From contig NZ_CZVW01000002.1 of assembly GCF_001536065.1 (NCBI RefSeq), positions 62,001-126,000 of the forward strand: a stretch of DNA of 64,000 bases, in the 5' to 3' direction. The notes under the pieces were generated by a model. That model had not been told where the DNA came from, ran no database searches, and saw only the letters and a list, made by a program, of their open reading frames with translations. Position 1 is the stretch's first letter. Every line of letters begins with the position of its first letter. Source of the DNA: Candidatus Chryseopegocella kryptomonas (GTDB lineage: Bacteria > Bacteroidota > Ignavibacteria > Kryptoniales > Kryptoniaceae). This document shows positions 7,867 through 15,862 of this stretch, in pieces. Made by a program: the position numbers and the translations under genes.

Positions 7867-8789
7867 TGCCAGCTAAAGCAACTCGTGTTTCATTCGGAGA
7901 AGCACTTGAAGAACTCGGCGAAAAAATTCCAGATATAGTTGTTCTTGATGCAGACCTTTCAAAATCAACAATGTCAATAAAATTTGCGAAGAAATTTCCC
8001 GAAAGATTTTTTGAAATGGGGATAGCTGAACAAAATATGATTGGAACAGCAGCTGGACTTGCTCTTGCTGGAAAAATTCCATTTGCTTGCAGTTTCGCAT
8101 GCTTCTTGATTGGAAGATACGAAACAATTAGAATGTCTGTTGCTTACACAAATGCAAATGTGAAACTTGTTGGAACACACGCAGGAATTGGAATTGGTGA
8201 AGATGGTTACAGCCAAATGGGGCTTGAAGATATTGCTCTTATGCGTGCTCTTCCAAATGTCTCGGTTGTTCAACCCTGCGATGATATTGAGACGAAGCAG
8301 GCGGTTGAATATATCGCAACGCACGAAGGTCCTGTATTTTTGAGATTAACTCGCCAAGCTCTTGAAGATGTCAATCCGCCTGATTATAAATTTAACTTCG
8401 GGAAAGGTGTTGTTTTAAAGGATGGTAAAGATGTAACAATCTTTGCAACGGGCGGGGTTGTCTTCAATTCTCTTCTTGCAGCTGAAGAACTTGAAAAAGA
8501 TGGCATAAGCGCAAGAGTTGTGAATATCCACACAATAAAACCAATTGATGAAGAACTTGTGATTAAATGTGCAATTGAAACTGGAAGGATCGTCACAGTT
8601 GAAGATCATAACATTGTTGGTGGTCTTGGCTCAGCTGTTATGGAAGTTTTATCTGAAAATTATCCTGTCAAAGTTAAAAGGATTGGTATAAAAAAGTTCG
8701 GTGAGTCGGGAAGCCCGAAAGCGTTGTACGAAAAATATGGGCTTGATGCCAAAAGCATAGCAAAAACAGTGCGAGAGTTTTTGAAGTAA
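7866..8789 (+). CDS. Transketolase, C-terminal (pyrimidine-binding and C-terminal domain) subunit
   Basis: 307 residues, corresponding to the pyrimidine-binding domain plus the C-terminal regulatory-like domain of transketolase. It contains FEMGIAEQNMIGTAAGLA, with the glutamate that activates thiamine diphosphate, the strand pattern THAGIGIGEDG, and the C-terminal domain (VTIFATGGVV, TVEDHNIVGGLG). ATG overlaps the upstream stop by one base (TAATG), implying coupled translation and 1:1 subunits. Nothing is missing relative to known split enzymes. The similar DXS enzyme is encoded elsewhere in this window at 49668-51626, so this is not the DXS C-terminal half. Confidence 0.94.
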   Translation: MPAKATRVSFGEALEELGEKIPDIVVLDADLSKSTMSIKFAKKFPERFFEMGIAEQNMIGTAAGLALAGKIPFACSFACFLIGRYETIRMSVAYTNANVKLVGTHAGIGIGEDGYSQMGLEDIALMRALPNVSVVQPCDDIETKQAVEYIATHEGPVFLRLTRQALEDVNPPDYKFNFGKGVVLKDGKDVTIFATGGVVFNSLLAAEELEKDGISARVVNIHTIKPIDEELVIKCAIETGRIVTVEDHNIVGGLGSAVMEVLSENYPVKVKRIGIKKFGESGSPKALYEKYGLDAKSIAKTVREFLK

Positions 8790-8806
8790 AATTTAAAGTT
8801 TTAAAA

Positions 8807-10942
8807 ATGAGGGATTTTTTGAAAGACCTTAACAAAGAGCAAAGGGAAGCTGTAAAGTGGATAAATGGACCTGTTTTAATTCTTGCTGGACCTGGAAGTG
8901 GTAAAACACGTGTTCTAACTTACAGAATTGCTTATCTTCTGTCGCTTGGTGTCAGACCTTATGAGATACTTGCTCTTACTTTCACGAATAAAGCAGCTAA
9001 CGAGATGAAAGAGCGAGCGGTCCAGCTTGTCGGAGATGTTGCTAAGAATGTGGTCATTGGGACTTTTCACTCTGTTTTTGCTAAAATTTTGAGACAGGAA
9101 GCTGAAAAACTTGGATACACGAAAAGTTTTACGATTTATGATCAGGATGATAGTTTGAGTTTGATAAAAAGTGTGATAAAAGAACTTAACTTTTCCGAAG
9201 ACAACATAAGCCCATCGCTTGCACAAGCAAAGATAAGTGCGATTAAAAATGCTCTCGTCAGCCCAGATGGATTTGCAAGTGTTGTTGAAAATCAATTTGA
9301 TCAAAAAATTGCACAGATTTATAAATTTTATCAGACAGCGCTCTTTCAGAGAAATGCGATGGATTTTGACGACCTTTTGATGAAAGCAGTTGAACTTTTT
9401 GAAAATCATCCAGATGTCCTTGAAAAATATCAAAATCGTTTCAAATACATTCTTGTTGATGAATATCAAGACACGAATCGTGTTCAATACATACTCTTGA
9501 AGATGCTTTCCGCAAAGCATAGAAATTTATGTGTGATCGGTGACGATGCTCAAAGCATTTACTCCTGGCGTGGTGCGGAGATAAGGAACATACTTGATTT
9601 TAAAAACGATTTTCCCGATTGCAAAATTTTTAAACTTGAACAGAATTATCGCTCAACAAAGAAAATCCTTCGTGCAGCTGACTCTGTTATAAAAAATAAC
9701 ACAGAGCAAATTTTAAAAAACCTATGGACTGAAAACAGCGAAGGTGAGCCGATCGTCGTCATTGAATGTAAAGATGATAGAGACGAAGCTGAAAAAGTAG
9801 TTCATTTTATAAAAGAGGAGATAAGAAAAAACAAATACAATCTTCGGGACTTTGTTATACTTTACAGGACAAATGCACAATCAAGATTGTTTGAAGATGC
9901 TCTTCGGCGTGAGGGTTTCCCGTATACGATAGTTGGAAGCGTCGCATTTTATAAGAGAAAAGAAGTCAAGGATTTACTCGCTTACTTAAAAGTCGTCGTA
10001 AATCCAAAAGATGATGAGAGCCTGTTAAGAATTGTAAATTTCCCAAATCGTGGTATTGGTGATACGACAATTGAACGCATAAGAGCTTTCGCAATTGCAA
10101 AAGGTTTGTCAATGTTTGAAGCAATGTGTAAATCTTATGCAGTTCCAGGTCTTACGGACAGAGCAAGAAGAAATGTTCTTTATTTTTGCAATCTTATTCA
10201 GAAATACATTGACTTGAAGGATAAAATAAGCGCTGGCGAACTTGCACGGGCACTTGTTGATGACATCGGGCTTATCAGATTTTACAAAGAAGAGGGAACG
10301 CCAGAGGCACAGCAGAGAATTGAAAACATAGAAGAACTTTTATCCGCTATAACCGAGTTTTCAAATGAAAATCCAGAAGATGGCGGTCTTGAAAAATTTC
10401 TTGAAGAGGTCTCTTTAATTGCTGATATTGACACTTGGGAAAACAAACGTGATGCTATAACTTTAATGACGCTTCACAGTGCGAAGGGACTTGAATTTCC
10501 AGTTGTGTTTATAACTGGACTTGAAGAAGGTCTTTTCCCGATTGCGAGTTCTTTTTATAATTTTAGAGAACTTGAAGAAGAAAGGCGTCTTTTCTATGTC
10601 GGGATAACAAGAGCGATGAAAAAACTTTATCTCACTTATGCGAACGAAAGAATGAGGGCGGGAAATATCTTCAATCAAAAAAGGTCAAGATTTCTTGATG
10701 AAATTCCATTTGATATCGTTGTATTTCATAAGTCAAAAGATGAAAAAAGAGAGCATAAAGTTAAAAAGACAAATGTTTTCGGCTTAAAAATTGGTTCGCT
10801 TGTTGAACATGAATTTTTCGGTCGTGGCGTTGTCGTTGATATTTCTGGAAACGGAGAAAATATGAGGGCAATGGTTGATTTTGAAAATCACGGACGAAAA
10901 CTTTTGCTTGTCAAATATGCAAATCTTAAACTTCTCTTTTAA
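8807..10942 (+). CDS. pcrA: UvrD/PcrA-family ATP-dependent DNA helicase
   Basis: 711 residues, typical for this SF1A 3'-5' helicase that acts in nucleotide excision repair, mismatch repair and removal of RecA or stalled polymerase. Motif Q/I: LNKEQREAV and AGPGSGKTR (Lys33). Motif Ia TFTNKAANEM; motif II DEYQDTN; motif III GDDAQSIYSWRGA; motif IV QNYRST; motif V LHSAKGLEF; motif VI YVGITRAMKKL. A short C-terminal Tudor-like segment (about 660-710: GSLVEHEFFGRGVVVDIS in pieces) resembles the RNA-polymerase-binding end of PcrA. It lies 17 bases after the transketolase gene and may share its transcript. Confidence 0.94.
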   Translation: MRDFLKDLNKEQREAVKWINGPVLILAGPGSGKTRVLTYRIAYLLSLGVRPYEILALTFTNKAANEMKERAVQLVGDVAKNVVIGTFHSVFAKILRQEAEKLGYTKSFTIYDQDDSLSLIKSVIKELNFSEDNISPSLAQAKISAIKNALVSPDGFASVVENQFDQKIAQIYKFYQTALFQRNAMDFDDLLMKAVELFENHPDVLEKYQNRFKYILVDEYQDTNRVQYILLKMLSAKHRNLCVIGDDAQSIYSWRGAEIRNILDFKNDFPDCKIFKLEQNYRSTKKILRAADSVIKNNTEQILKNLWTENSEGEPIVVIECKDDRDEAEKVVHFIKEEIRKNKYNLRDFVILYRTNAQSRLFEDALRREGFPYTIVGSVAFYKRKEVKDLLAYLKVVVNPKDDESLLRIVNFPNRGIGDTTIERIRAFAIAKGLSMFEAMCKSYAVPGLTDRARRNVLYFCNLIQKYIDLKDKISAGELARALVDDIGLIRFYKEEGTPEAQQRIENIEELLSAITEFSNENPEDGGLEKFLEEVSLIADIDTWENKRDAITLMTLHSAKGLEFPVVFITGLEEGLFPIASSFYNFRELEEERRLFYVGITRAMKKLYLTYANERMRAGNIFNQKRSRFLDEIPFDIVVFHKSKDEKREHKVKKTNVFGLKIGSLVEHEFFGRGVVVDISGNGENMRAMVDFENHGRKLLLVKYANLKLLF

Positions 10943-10944
10943 AG

Positions 10945-11667
10945 ATGAAATCCAAAACTGTTCAGAAATTGCCAACGCTTGGGGGAAGTAACTCAACAAA
11001 ACTTATCTGCTCAAAAGTTGAAATAAAAGATGGAATGAATGTTTTAATCGCAAGCGTTAATTTAAGAGAAAGCGTCGTTTATGTTGCGAAAAATTTTAAT
11101 TGCCATATCTACGGAATTTATGAAATACCACAGGTTGTTTTTGACGCAAAAAGTGAAATTGCTGAAGCAGGTCTTGATGATAAAGTCAAAGTTAAAATGA
11201 TGAGTCCTGTAAATCTTGATTTTGAAGATGAGATTTTTGATTTGATAATAAGCGAGGGAATTTTAAGTCAGTATAAAAAGAGCCGAATTTTGAAAGAGTT
11301 TCGCAGAGTTTTGAAAAAAGATTCTTTCATCGGAATTGCTGACTTTTACTGGAAGAAAACGCCTGTTCCAACTTATGTTAAAGATGCTTGGTATGTTGAA
11401 GGTGGAGAAATTGAAACGCTTGATGAGAAGATAAAAATTTTGAAGGATTATGGTTTTGAGCCGACCTTTGTTAAAGATATAAGCGATGAGTTGAGAGTTT
11501 ATTATTCAAGGTTTAAGAAGATAATTCAGAGTTCTCTTAAAGAGAGAAAATTTACGAAGAGCGAGTTTAAGGAAGTTAAGAAGTTTAAACACGAAGTGAG
11601 CGTCTATCTTGATCAAGGTGGTGATAAATGGATGGGCTATGTTGTGATAGTTGCGAAAAAGATTTAA
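10945..11667 (+). CDS. Class I methyltransferase-like protein with a degenerate SAM loop
   Basis: 240 residues. The opening GGSNSTKLICSKVEIKDGMNVL has the spacing of class I methyltransferases whose next residues are normally D-x-G-x-G-x-G, but here the sequence is VLIASVNLRES (33-43), with no glycine loop. Later elements are partly kept: an acidic residue ending strand 2 (YGIYE, Glu60), a FDLIISEGIL strand, and a RRVLKKDSFIGIADFYW segment typical of SmtA/UbiE-like proteins. It could be a non-catalytic relative, or bind a different ligand. It starts two bases after the helicase stop, so it is likely cotranscribed with it. Function is unknown. Confidence 0.6.
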   Translation: MKSKTVQKLPTLGGSNSTKLICSKVEIKDGMNVLIASVNLRESVVYVAKNFNCHIYGIYEIPQVVFDAKSEIAEAGLDDKVKVKMMSPVNLDFEDEIFDLIISEGILSQYKKSRILKEFRRVLKKDSFIGIADFYWKKTPVPTYVKDAWYVEGGEIETLDEKIKILKDYGFEPTFVKDISDELRVYYSRFKKIIQSSLKERKFTKSEFKEVKKFKHEVSVYLDQGGDKWMGYVVIVAKKI

Positions 11668-11671
11668 AACT

Positions 11672-11699
11672 TTGATTATTTTTTGCTTTTGGGTAAATT
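11672..11699 (+). promoter_or_regulatory. Promoter of the ferredoxin cluster
   Basis: TTGATT (11672-11677), 16-base spacer, TAAATT (11694-11699). The start would leave a leader of about 14 bases before the ATG at 11721. It separates the redox genes from the methyltransferase-like gene. Confidence 0.5.
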
Positions 11700-11720
11700 C
11701 AAATCAAAGGTCAAAAATTT

Positions 11721-12008
11721 ATGCCTGTAATTGATTTCGCACCGCTTGGAGTTAAAATTGAATGTGAAGAAGGGAAGACAATTTTTGAAGTCGCAAAAAG
11801 TAATTCAATCCCGATTGCGGAATCGTGTAATGGCGATAAAATCTGCGGTCATTGTCGTGTTCAAATAATTGAAGGAGCGGAAAATTTATCCGAGCCAGAT
11901 TTTGATGAAATGAAATTGATGAAGGAGAAAAATTTTTCGCAGGATGAACGGCTTGCGTGTGCGGTTAAAGTTTATGGCGATGTCAGAATAAAAACTTCTT
12001 ACTGGTAA
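11721..12008 (+). CDS. 2Fe-2S ferredoxin, adrenodoxin/plant type
   Basis: 95 residues. Four cysteines are placed as Cys36-x5-Cys42-x2-Cys45-x34-Cys80 (AESCNGDKICGHC and RLACAVKV), the ligand pattern of [2Fe-2S] beta-grasp ferredoxins. ISC-type adrenodoxin ferredoxins also use this spacing. It carries single electrons; the partner is not visible here. The next gene begins one base after its stop, encodes a possible second beta-grasp protein, and is followed by a thioredoxin-like ferredoxin, so three small proteins, two of them iron-sulfur, form one unit. No iscU or hscA lies nearby, which argues against a dedicated ISC role. Confidence 0.9.
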   Translation: MPVIDFAPLGVKIECEEGKTIFEVAKSNSIPIAESCNGDKICGHCRVQIIEGAENLSEPDFDEMKLMKEKNFSQDERLACAVKVYGDVRIKTSYW

Positions 12009-12009
12009 A

Positions 12010-12264
12010 ATGACAAAAATTACAATTGCGGTTGGAAAAGGACTCTCGGGAGAGATTTACAGATATGAAGTTGACGATGAAGTTAAAGTTGATGAACTTA
12101 TGAGTAGGATTATAAGCGAGATATATAATGGCGATGGAGTTGTTGAAGATTTTGTGCTTTTTAATTTGACGCAGGGATTTGAATATAGAAACGATGAGAC
12201 GCTTTCAAGCAGGGGAACGAGAAACGGTGATGTTGTTTTGATGATTGATTTGAGAAAAACTTAA
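12010..12264 (+). CDS. Small ubiquitin-like (beta-grasp) protein, unknown function
   Basis: 84 residues. I do not recognise a named family. The order of elements fits a ubiquitin fold: a beta hairpin (KITIAVGKG, IYRYEVDD), a helix (VDELMSRIISEIY), strand VEDFVLFNL, then the turn-rich end DETLSSRGTRNGDVVLMID. The last part, with hydroxy-rich loop, GTRNGD and a hydrophobic strand, is what ubiquitin-like proteins of the YukD/EsaB sort show (G-I-x-N-G-D). There is no C-terminal diglycine; it ends DLRKT, so conjugation or sulfur carriage by the usual chemistry is not expected. Its position between two ferredoxins suggests a role as an adaptor or partner, which is inference. Confidence 0.6.
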   Translation: MTKITIAVGKGLSGEIYRYEVDDEVKVDELMSRIISEIYNGDGVVEDFVLFNLTQGFEYRNDETLSSRGTRNGDVVLMIDLRKT

Positions 12265-12287
12265 CAAAAACAAAATTAAATTGAAAG

Positions 12288-12674
12288 GTGAGATACAAAA
12301 AACATATTTTCGTCTGCACAAATGTTCGCCCGCCCGAACATCCGAAAGGTTCGTGCGGTGGAAAAGGTTCGGAAAATTTTAGAGATAAATTTAAAAAGAA
12401 AATTGCTGAACTTGGCTTAAATAAATTTGTTCGTGTCAATTCCGCTGGTTGTCTTGATGCGTGCGAATATGGAATTAGTGTTGTAATTTATCCCGAAGGA
12501 ATATGGTATGGTGGGGTAAGCGAATCTGACATTGATAAAATCATAAACGAGCATCTTCTAAATGGAAAAGTTGTTGAAGAACTTCTTATAAAGGATGAAA
12601 AGTTTAAGCCCGAACTTATGCTTAATTCTAAAATTGAGCCATTGCAAAATGAACGAAAACAATTTCAGGAGTAA
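12288..12674 (+). CDS. Thioredoxin-like [2Fe-2S] ferredoxin
   Basis: 128 residues. Ligand cysteines Cys10-x12-Cys23 and Cys55-x3-Cys59 (FVCTN, GSCGGKG, AGCLDAC) are the pattern of thioredoxin-like [2Fe-2S] ferredoxins, the fold also found in the NuoE subunit of complex I and in Clostridium/Azotobacter shethna proteins. The region NSAGCLDACEYG and VIYPEGIWYGGV is characteristic. It starts at GTG (12288-12290); no in-frame ATG exists in a sensible place. A 45-residue tail follows the domain. It lies 23 bases after the ubiquitin-like gene and 2 bases before nth, which is itself an iron-sulfur protein. Confidence 0.9.
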   Translation: MRYKKHIFVCTNVRPPEHPKGSCGGKGSENFRDKFKKKIAELGLNKFVRVNSAGCLDACEYGISVVIYPEGIWYGGVSESDIDKIINEHLLNGKVVEELLIKDEKFKPELMLNSKIEPLQNERKQFQE

Positions 12675-12676
12675 AA

Positions 12677-13345
12677 ATGGTGAAGGGAAAATCCGCATTT
12701 GCCAAAGAGACATTGCAAGATAAGAAAAAAAGAGTTCGCAAGATAATTCAAATTTTGAAAAAACTTTATCCAGATGCAAAGACGCATTTAAACTTTTCAA
12801 ATCCGCTTGAACTTTTGGTTGCGACGATATTAGCAGCACAATGCACAGATGAAAGAGTTAACAGAGTCACCGAATATCTTTTTAAAAAATATCGCACTGC
12901 GGAAGATTACGCAAACGCTGATATTAAAACACTTGAACAGGAGATAAAGCCAACTGGTTTTTACCGAAACAAAGCAAAAGCAATAAAAAATTGCTGTAAA
13001 GTTCTTGTTGAAAAATACAACGGGCAAGTTCCAGATACGCTTGAAGAACTTGTTGAACTTCCTGGCGTTGGGCGAAAGACAGCAAACGCAGTTCTTGCAA
13101 ATGCCTTCGGCAAGCAAGGGATAATTGTTGATACGCATTTAAAGAGAGTCACTGCACGACTTGGACTTGTGAAGAGTAAAAATCCAGATAAAATTGAGTT
13201 TGAATTGATGGAAATAGTTCCGAAGGATAAATGGACGCTTTTCTCTCATTTGATAGGCGAGCACGGTAGATATGTTTGTGAAGCACGAAAACCAAAGTGT
13301 GGGATATGTAAAATTAGCAAATACTGTCCATCTGCGAAGGTGTGA
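12677..13345 (+). CDS. nth: Endonuclease III (DNA glycosylase/AP lyase)
   Basis: 222 residues. Removes oxidised pyrimidines from DNA and cuts the abasic site. The helix-hairpin-helix is LPGVGRKTA, with catalytic Lys134; Asp152 lies in VDTHLKR. The [4Fe-4S] ligands are Cys201-x6-Cys208-x2-Cys211-x5-Cys217 at the end. The early segment TILAAQCTDERVN is diagnostic for the family. Length is typical with a short N-terminal extension. The ATG is two bases after the stop of the thioredoxin-like ferredoxin gene, so the unit may run from the ferredoxin to nth. Confidence 0.96.
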   Translation: MVKGKSAFAKETLQDKKKRVRKIIQILKKLYPDAKTHLNFSNPLELLVATILAAQCTDERVNRVTEYLFKKYRTAEDYANADIKTLEQEIKPTGFYRNKAKAIKNCCKVLVEKYNGQVPDTLEELVELPGVGRKTANAVLANAFGKQGIIVDTHLKRVTARLGLVKSKNPDKIEFELMEIVPKDKWTLFSHLIGEHGRYVCEARKPKCGICKISKYCPSAKV

Positions 13346-13424
13346 ATATATGTGTTGTTTTTGTCTTTGTTTGATGTGAAACAAATTGGGGATTTTAAAA
13401 AGCAAATTTTTGCTCAATTGAAAA

Positions 13425-13453
13425 TTGACTTTATCGTCAAGAATAAGTAATTT
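13425..13453 (+). promoter_or_regulatory. Promoter of the enoyl-CoA hydratase gene
   Basis: TTGACT (13425-13430), 17-base spacer, TAATTT (13448-13453). It overlaps a possible upstream TTG start of the next gene and so favours the downstream start at 13488. Confidence 0.55.
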
Positions 13454-13487
13454 TAAAACTGCTGAAAACAAATTTAAATTTCAAAAA

Positions 13488-14267
13488 TTGTTCAACCAAA
13501 TCATCTACGAGGTCAACGAAAGAGTTGCAATCATTACGCTTAACAGACCGGAGAAAAGGAATGCTTTAAATCCGGAGTTAATCAGAGAACTTGGAGATGC
13601 TTTTGAAATTGCTCTTAAAGATGATTTAACAAGATGCGTCATCTTAACAGGAGCGGGGAACTCATTTTGTTCCGGAGCTGATCTTGAATACATACAAAAG
13701 ATTTCGGATTTGAACTCTTATGAAAATTACATTGACGCAGAAAAACTTTCCGATTTATATTTGAAAATTTACAGATTCCCCAAACCGACAATTGCGATGG
13801 TAAATGGTTTTGCTCTTGCGGGTGGATGTGGTCTCGCAAGCGTTTGTGATTTTATAATTGCGTCAAAAGAAAATGCAAAATTTGGATATACGGAACCAAG
13901 AATTGGGTTCATTCCGGCAATTGTGATGGTTTTCCTTTTGAGAAGAATTGCTCCTGGAAAAGCAAGAGAACTTTTGCTTCGTGGCAATATAATCAACGCT
14001 GATGAAGCAGTTGAGATCGGTTTTGCAAATTATTCTGTTCCAGATGTTGAATTAAAGAACTTTACACTTAAATTTGCAAATGATTTAATTTCCGAGGTTA
14101 GCCCTGAATCAGTTAAATTTGTAAAAGAGATGATTTCAAATGTATATTCTATGGGTCTTGAACAGGCGATTGAGTATGCGAAAAGTATGAATTCAATTTC
14201 CCGATTGACCGAAGATTGTAAAAAAGGCATAGAATCGTTCCTTAAAAAAGAAAAAATTAGGTGGTGA
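13488..14267 (+). CDS. Enoyl-CoA hydratase/isomerase (crotonase) family protein
   Basis: 260 residues from the TTG at 13488 (an in-frame TTG at 13425 would add 21 poorly fitting residues and lies on the promoter). The crotonase fold is clear: TLNRPEKRNALNPEL near the start, the oxyanion-hole segments CSGADLEYI and MVNGFALAGGCGLA, then YTEPRIGFIPA. In the third position where hydratases carry catalytic Glu144/Glu164 equivalents, the sequence GGCGLASVCDF and PRIGFI keeps no pair of glutamates that I can assign with certainty, so the precise reaction is open (hydratase, isomerase, or methylglutaconyl-CoA hydratase). No other fatty acid or leucine degradation gene is adjacent. apt follows after three bases. 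Confidence 0.85.
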   Translation: MFNQIIYEVNERVAIITLNRPEKRNALNPELIRELGDAFEIALKDDLTRCVILTGAGNSFCSGADLEYIQKISDLNSYENYIDAEKLSDLYLKIYRFPKPTIAMVNGFALAGGCGLASVCDFIIASKENAKFGYTEPRIGFIPAIVMVFLLRRIAPGKARELLLRGNIINADEAVEIGFANYSVPDVELKNFTLKFANDLISEVSPESVKFVKEMISNVYSMGLEQAIEYAKSMNSISRLTEDCKKGIESFLKKEKIRW

Positions 14268-14270
14268 AAG

Positions 14271-14831
14271 ATGAACGAGACGCAACTTCTGGAAGTGAGC
14301 CAGAAACTCAAAAGCATTATAAGAAGCGTTCCAAACTTTCCCAAAGAAGGCATCGTTTTTAGGGACATAACGACACTTTTAAAGGACAAAGAAGCATTTA
14401 AGCTTGCTGTTGACACTTTTTATCAAAAATACAAAGACATGAAAATTGATAAAGTTGTAAGTGTTGAATCACGTGGTTTTATTTTCGGCTCTGTGCTTGC
14501 TTATTTGCTTGGCGCTGGTTTTGTTCCAATTAGAAAACCCGGAAAATTGCCAGCTGAAAAAATTCGTCAAGAATATCAACTTGAATATGGAACGGATGCA
14601 ATGGAAGTTCATATTGACGCAATTCAGCCCGGAGATAAAGTCCTTGTCCATGATGACCTTCTTGCAACGGGTGGAACTGTGTCCGCAGCGTGTAAATTGA
14701 TTGAACGTTTGGGTGGTGAAGTTGTCGGAATTTGCTTTTTGATTGAGTTGAGCTTTTTAAATGGGAGAGAGCGTTTGAAGAATTATGATATATTTTCAAT
14801 CGTCAAATATAACAGCGAACAAGAATTGTAA
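14271..14831 (+). CDS. apt: Adenine phosphoribosyltransferase
   Basis: 186 residues. Converts adenine and PRPP to AMP. The N-terminal PNFPKEGIVFRDIT is the apt signature, the flexible loop contains RKPGKLP, and the PRPP-binding loop is VLVHDDLLATGGT. Length is typical (170-185), with about ten extra residues at the start. The ATG follows the upstream stop by three bases, with a GGTGG ribosome site just before. With mtnA in the same window, it could recycle the adenine released from methylthioadenosine, though no nucleosidase or phosphorylase gene is here. Confidence 0.96.
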   Translation: MNETQLLEVSQKLKSIIRSVPNFPKEGIVFRDITTLLKDKEAFKLAVDTFYQKYKDMKIDKVVSVESRGFIFGSVLAYLLGAGFVPIRKPGKLPAEKIRQEYQLEYGTDAMEVHIDAIQPGDKVLVHDDLLATGGTVSAACKLIERLGGEVVGICFLIELSFLNGRERLKNYDIFSIVKYNSEQEL

Positions 14832-15319
14832 TGGAGACGCAATTTACTTTGACTGTCACGCAAGCCATTCAGGCAATTTTATCCCCAGCTGTTATGATTT
14901 CGTCAAGTGCGTTCTTTTTATCTGGTTTGAACGCAAGGCATTCAACTTTAGTCAACAGAGTTAGATTGTTAAATGATGAAAGAAGGAGATTGGTGAGGGA
15001 GTTAATAAATCGTGGTGAGCTTGAATATACGGAAAATGTTCGGTTTTTAAGCATAAAGAATCAAATTGATATTCTCGTTAGAAGAATCTGGTATATAAGG
15101 AATGCAATGTTGTGTCATATAAGTGCAGCTATTTTCTTTGTTTTGACTTCATTTGCTATTGCTTTGAACATATTCTTTGCTGGTTCGTTTGTGCGTGAGA
15201 TTCCGCTTTATCTTTTCGTGGTTGGGCTTTTTCTGGTCTTGTGTGGTGTTTGCTTTCTTGGGATTGATGTTTTAATTTCATATCGTGTGATTTTGATTGA
15301 GGTTAAAAGTGAGGAATGA
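14831..15319 (+). CDS. DUF2721 family membrane protein
   Basis: 162 residues. The start overlaps the apt stop by one base (TAATG). A first membrane helix (about 12-33, ILSPAVMISSSAFFLSG), a charged helical stretch (LVNRVRLLNDERRRLVREL, 41-59, then to about 90), and two more membrane helices (about 95-120 and 125-150) give the layout of DUF2721 proteins, whose function is unknown. The basic central helix faces the cytoplasm if the N-terminus is outside. Nothing in the context points to a job. Confidence 0.8.
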   Translation: METQFTLTVTQAIQAILSPAVMISSSAFFLSGLNARHSTLVNRVRLLNDERRRLVRELINRGELEYTENVRFLSIKNQIDILVRRIWYIRNAMLCHISAAIFFVLTSFAIALNIFFAGSFVREIPLYLFVVGLFLVLCGVCFLGIDVLISYRVILIEVKSEE

Positions 15320-15323
15320 AAAA

Positions 15324-15352
15324 TTGATTTTGGAATTTGATTTTTTTAAAAT
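15324..15352 (+). promoter_or_regulatory. Promoter of smpB
   Basis: TTGATT (15324-15329), 17-base spacer, TAAAAT (15347-15352). The predicted start of transcription is only about nine bases from the ATG at 15368, so the mRNA would be almost leaderless. Confidence 0.6.
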
Positions 15353-15367
15353 TATTTCCGAATTCTG

Positions 15368-15832
15368 ATGGAAGACAAAATTAAAATTGTGACGACGAAC
15401 CGAAAGGCGCATCACGATTATGAAATTCTTGAAACAATTGAAGCAGGGATTGTTTTGAAAGGAACAGAGGTTAAATCTTTGCGACAGGGAAAGGTGAGCA
15501 TTCAAGATAGTTATGCGATAATTAAAAATGGAGAGGTTTGGCTTCTAAATATGCATATAAGCCCTTATGAATACGGAAACATTCACAATCACGACCCCTT
15601 GCGGGATAAAAAACTTCTTCTTCACAAGCATGAGATAATTCGCCTTGCGACAAAGGTGAAGGAAAGAGGTTTAACTTTGATACCTTTGAAAGTTTATTTT
15701 AAAAATGGGAAAGCGAAAGTTGAACTTGCACTTGTGCGTGGAAAGAGAAAGTATGAAAAGAAAGAGGACATTGCAGAAAGAGATCTTCAAAGAGAATTAA
15801 AACGAAAATATGCGGATAAATATCGTGAGTGA
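15368..15832 (+). CDS. smpB: SsrA-binding protein SmpB
   Basis: 154 residues. SmpB binds tmRNA and takes it to stalled ribosomes for trans-translation. Recognisable segments are ETIEAGIVLKGTEVKSLRQG, taken in pieces: GTEVKSLR, DSYA, LLNMHISPYEYGN, HDPLRDKKLLLHKHEI, and the basic C-terminal tail KKEDIAERDLQRELKRKY, which becomes helical in the mRNA channel. Length is normal. The gene has its own promoter candidate. The tmRNA gene (ssrA) is not in this window. Confidence 0.97.
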   Translation: MEDKIKIVTTNRKAHHDYEILETIEAGIVLKGTEVKSLRQGKVSIQDSYAIIKNGEVWLLNMHISPYEYGNIHNHDPLRDKKLLLHKHEIIRLATKVKERGLTLIPLKVYFKNGKAKVELALVRGKRKYEKKEDIAERDLQRELKRKYADKYRE

Positions 15833-15862
15833 GTTTTAAAAACAAAATTTGAACTTGATGAA

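Noticed and set aside
12010-12264. Sulfur-carrier (ThiS/MoaD) reading of the ubiquitin-like protein
   Set aside because: It ends DLRKT without the required C-terminal diglycine.
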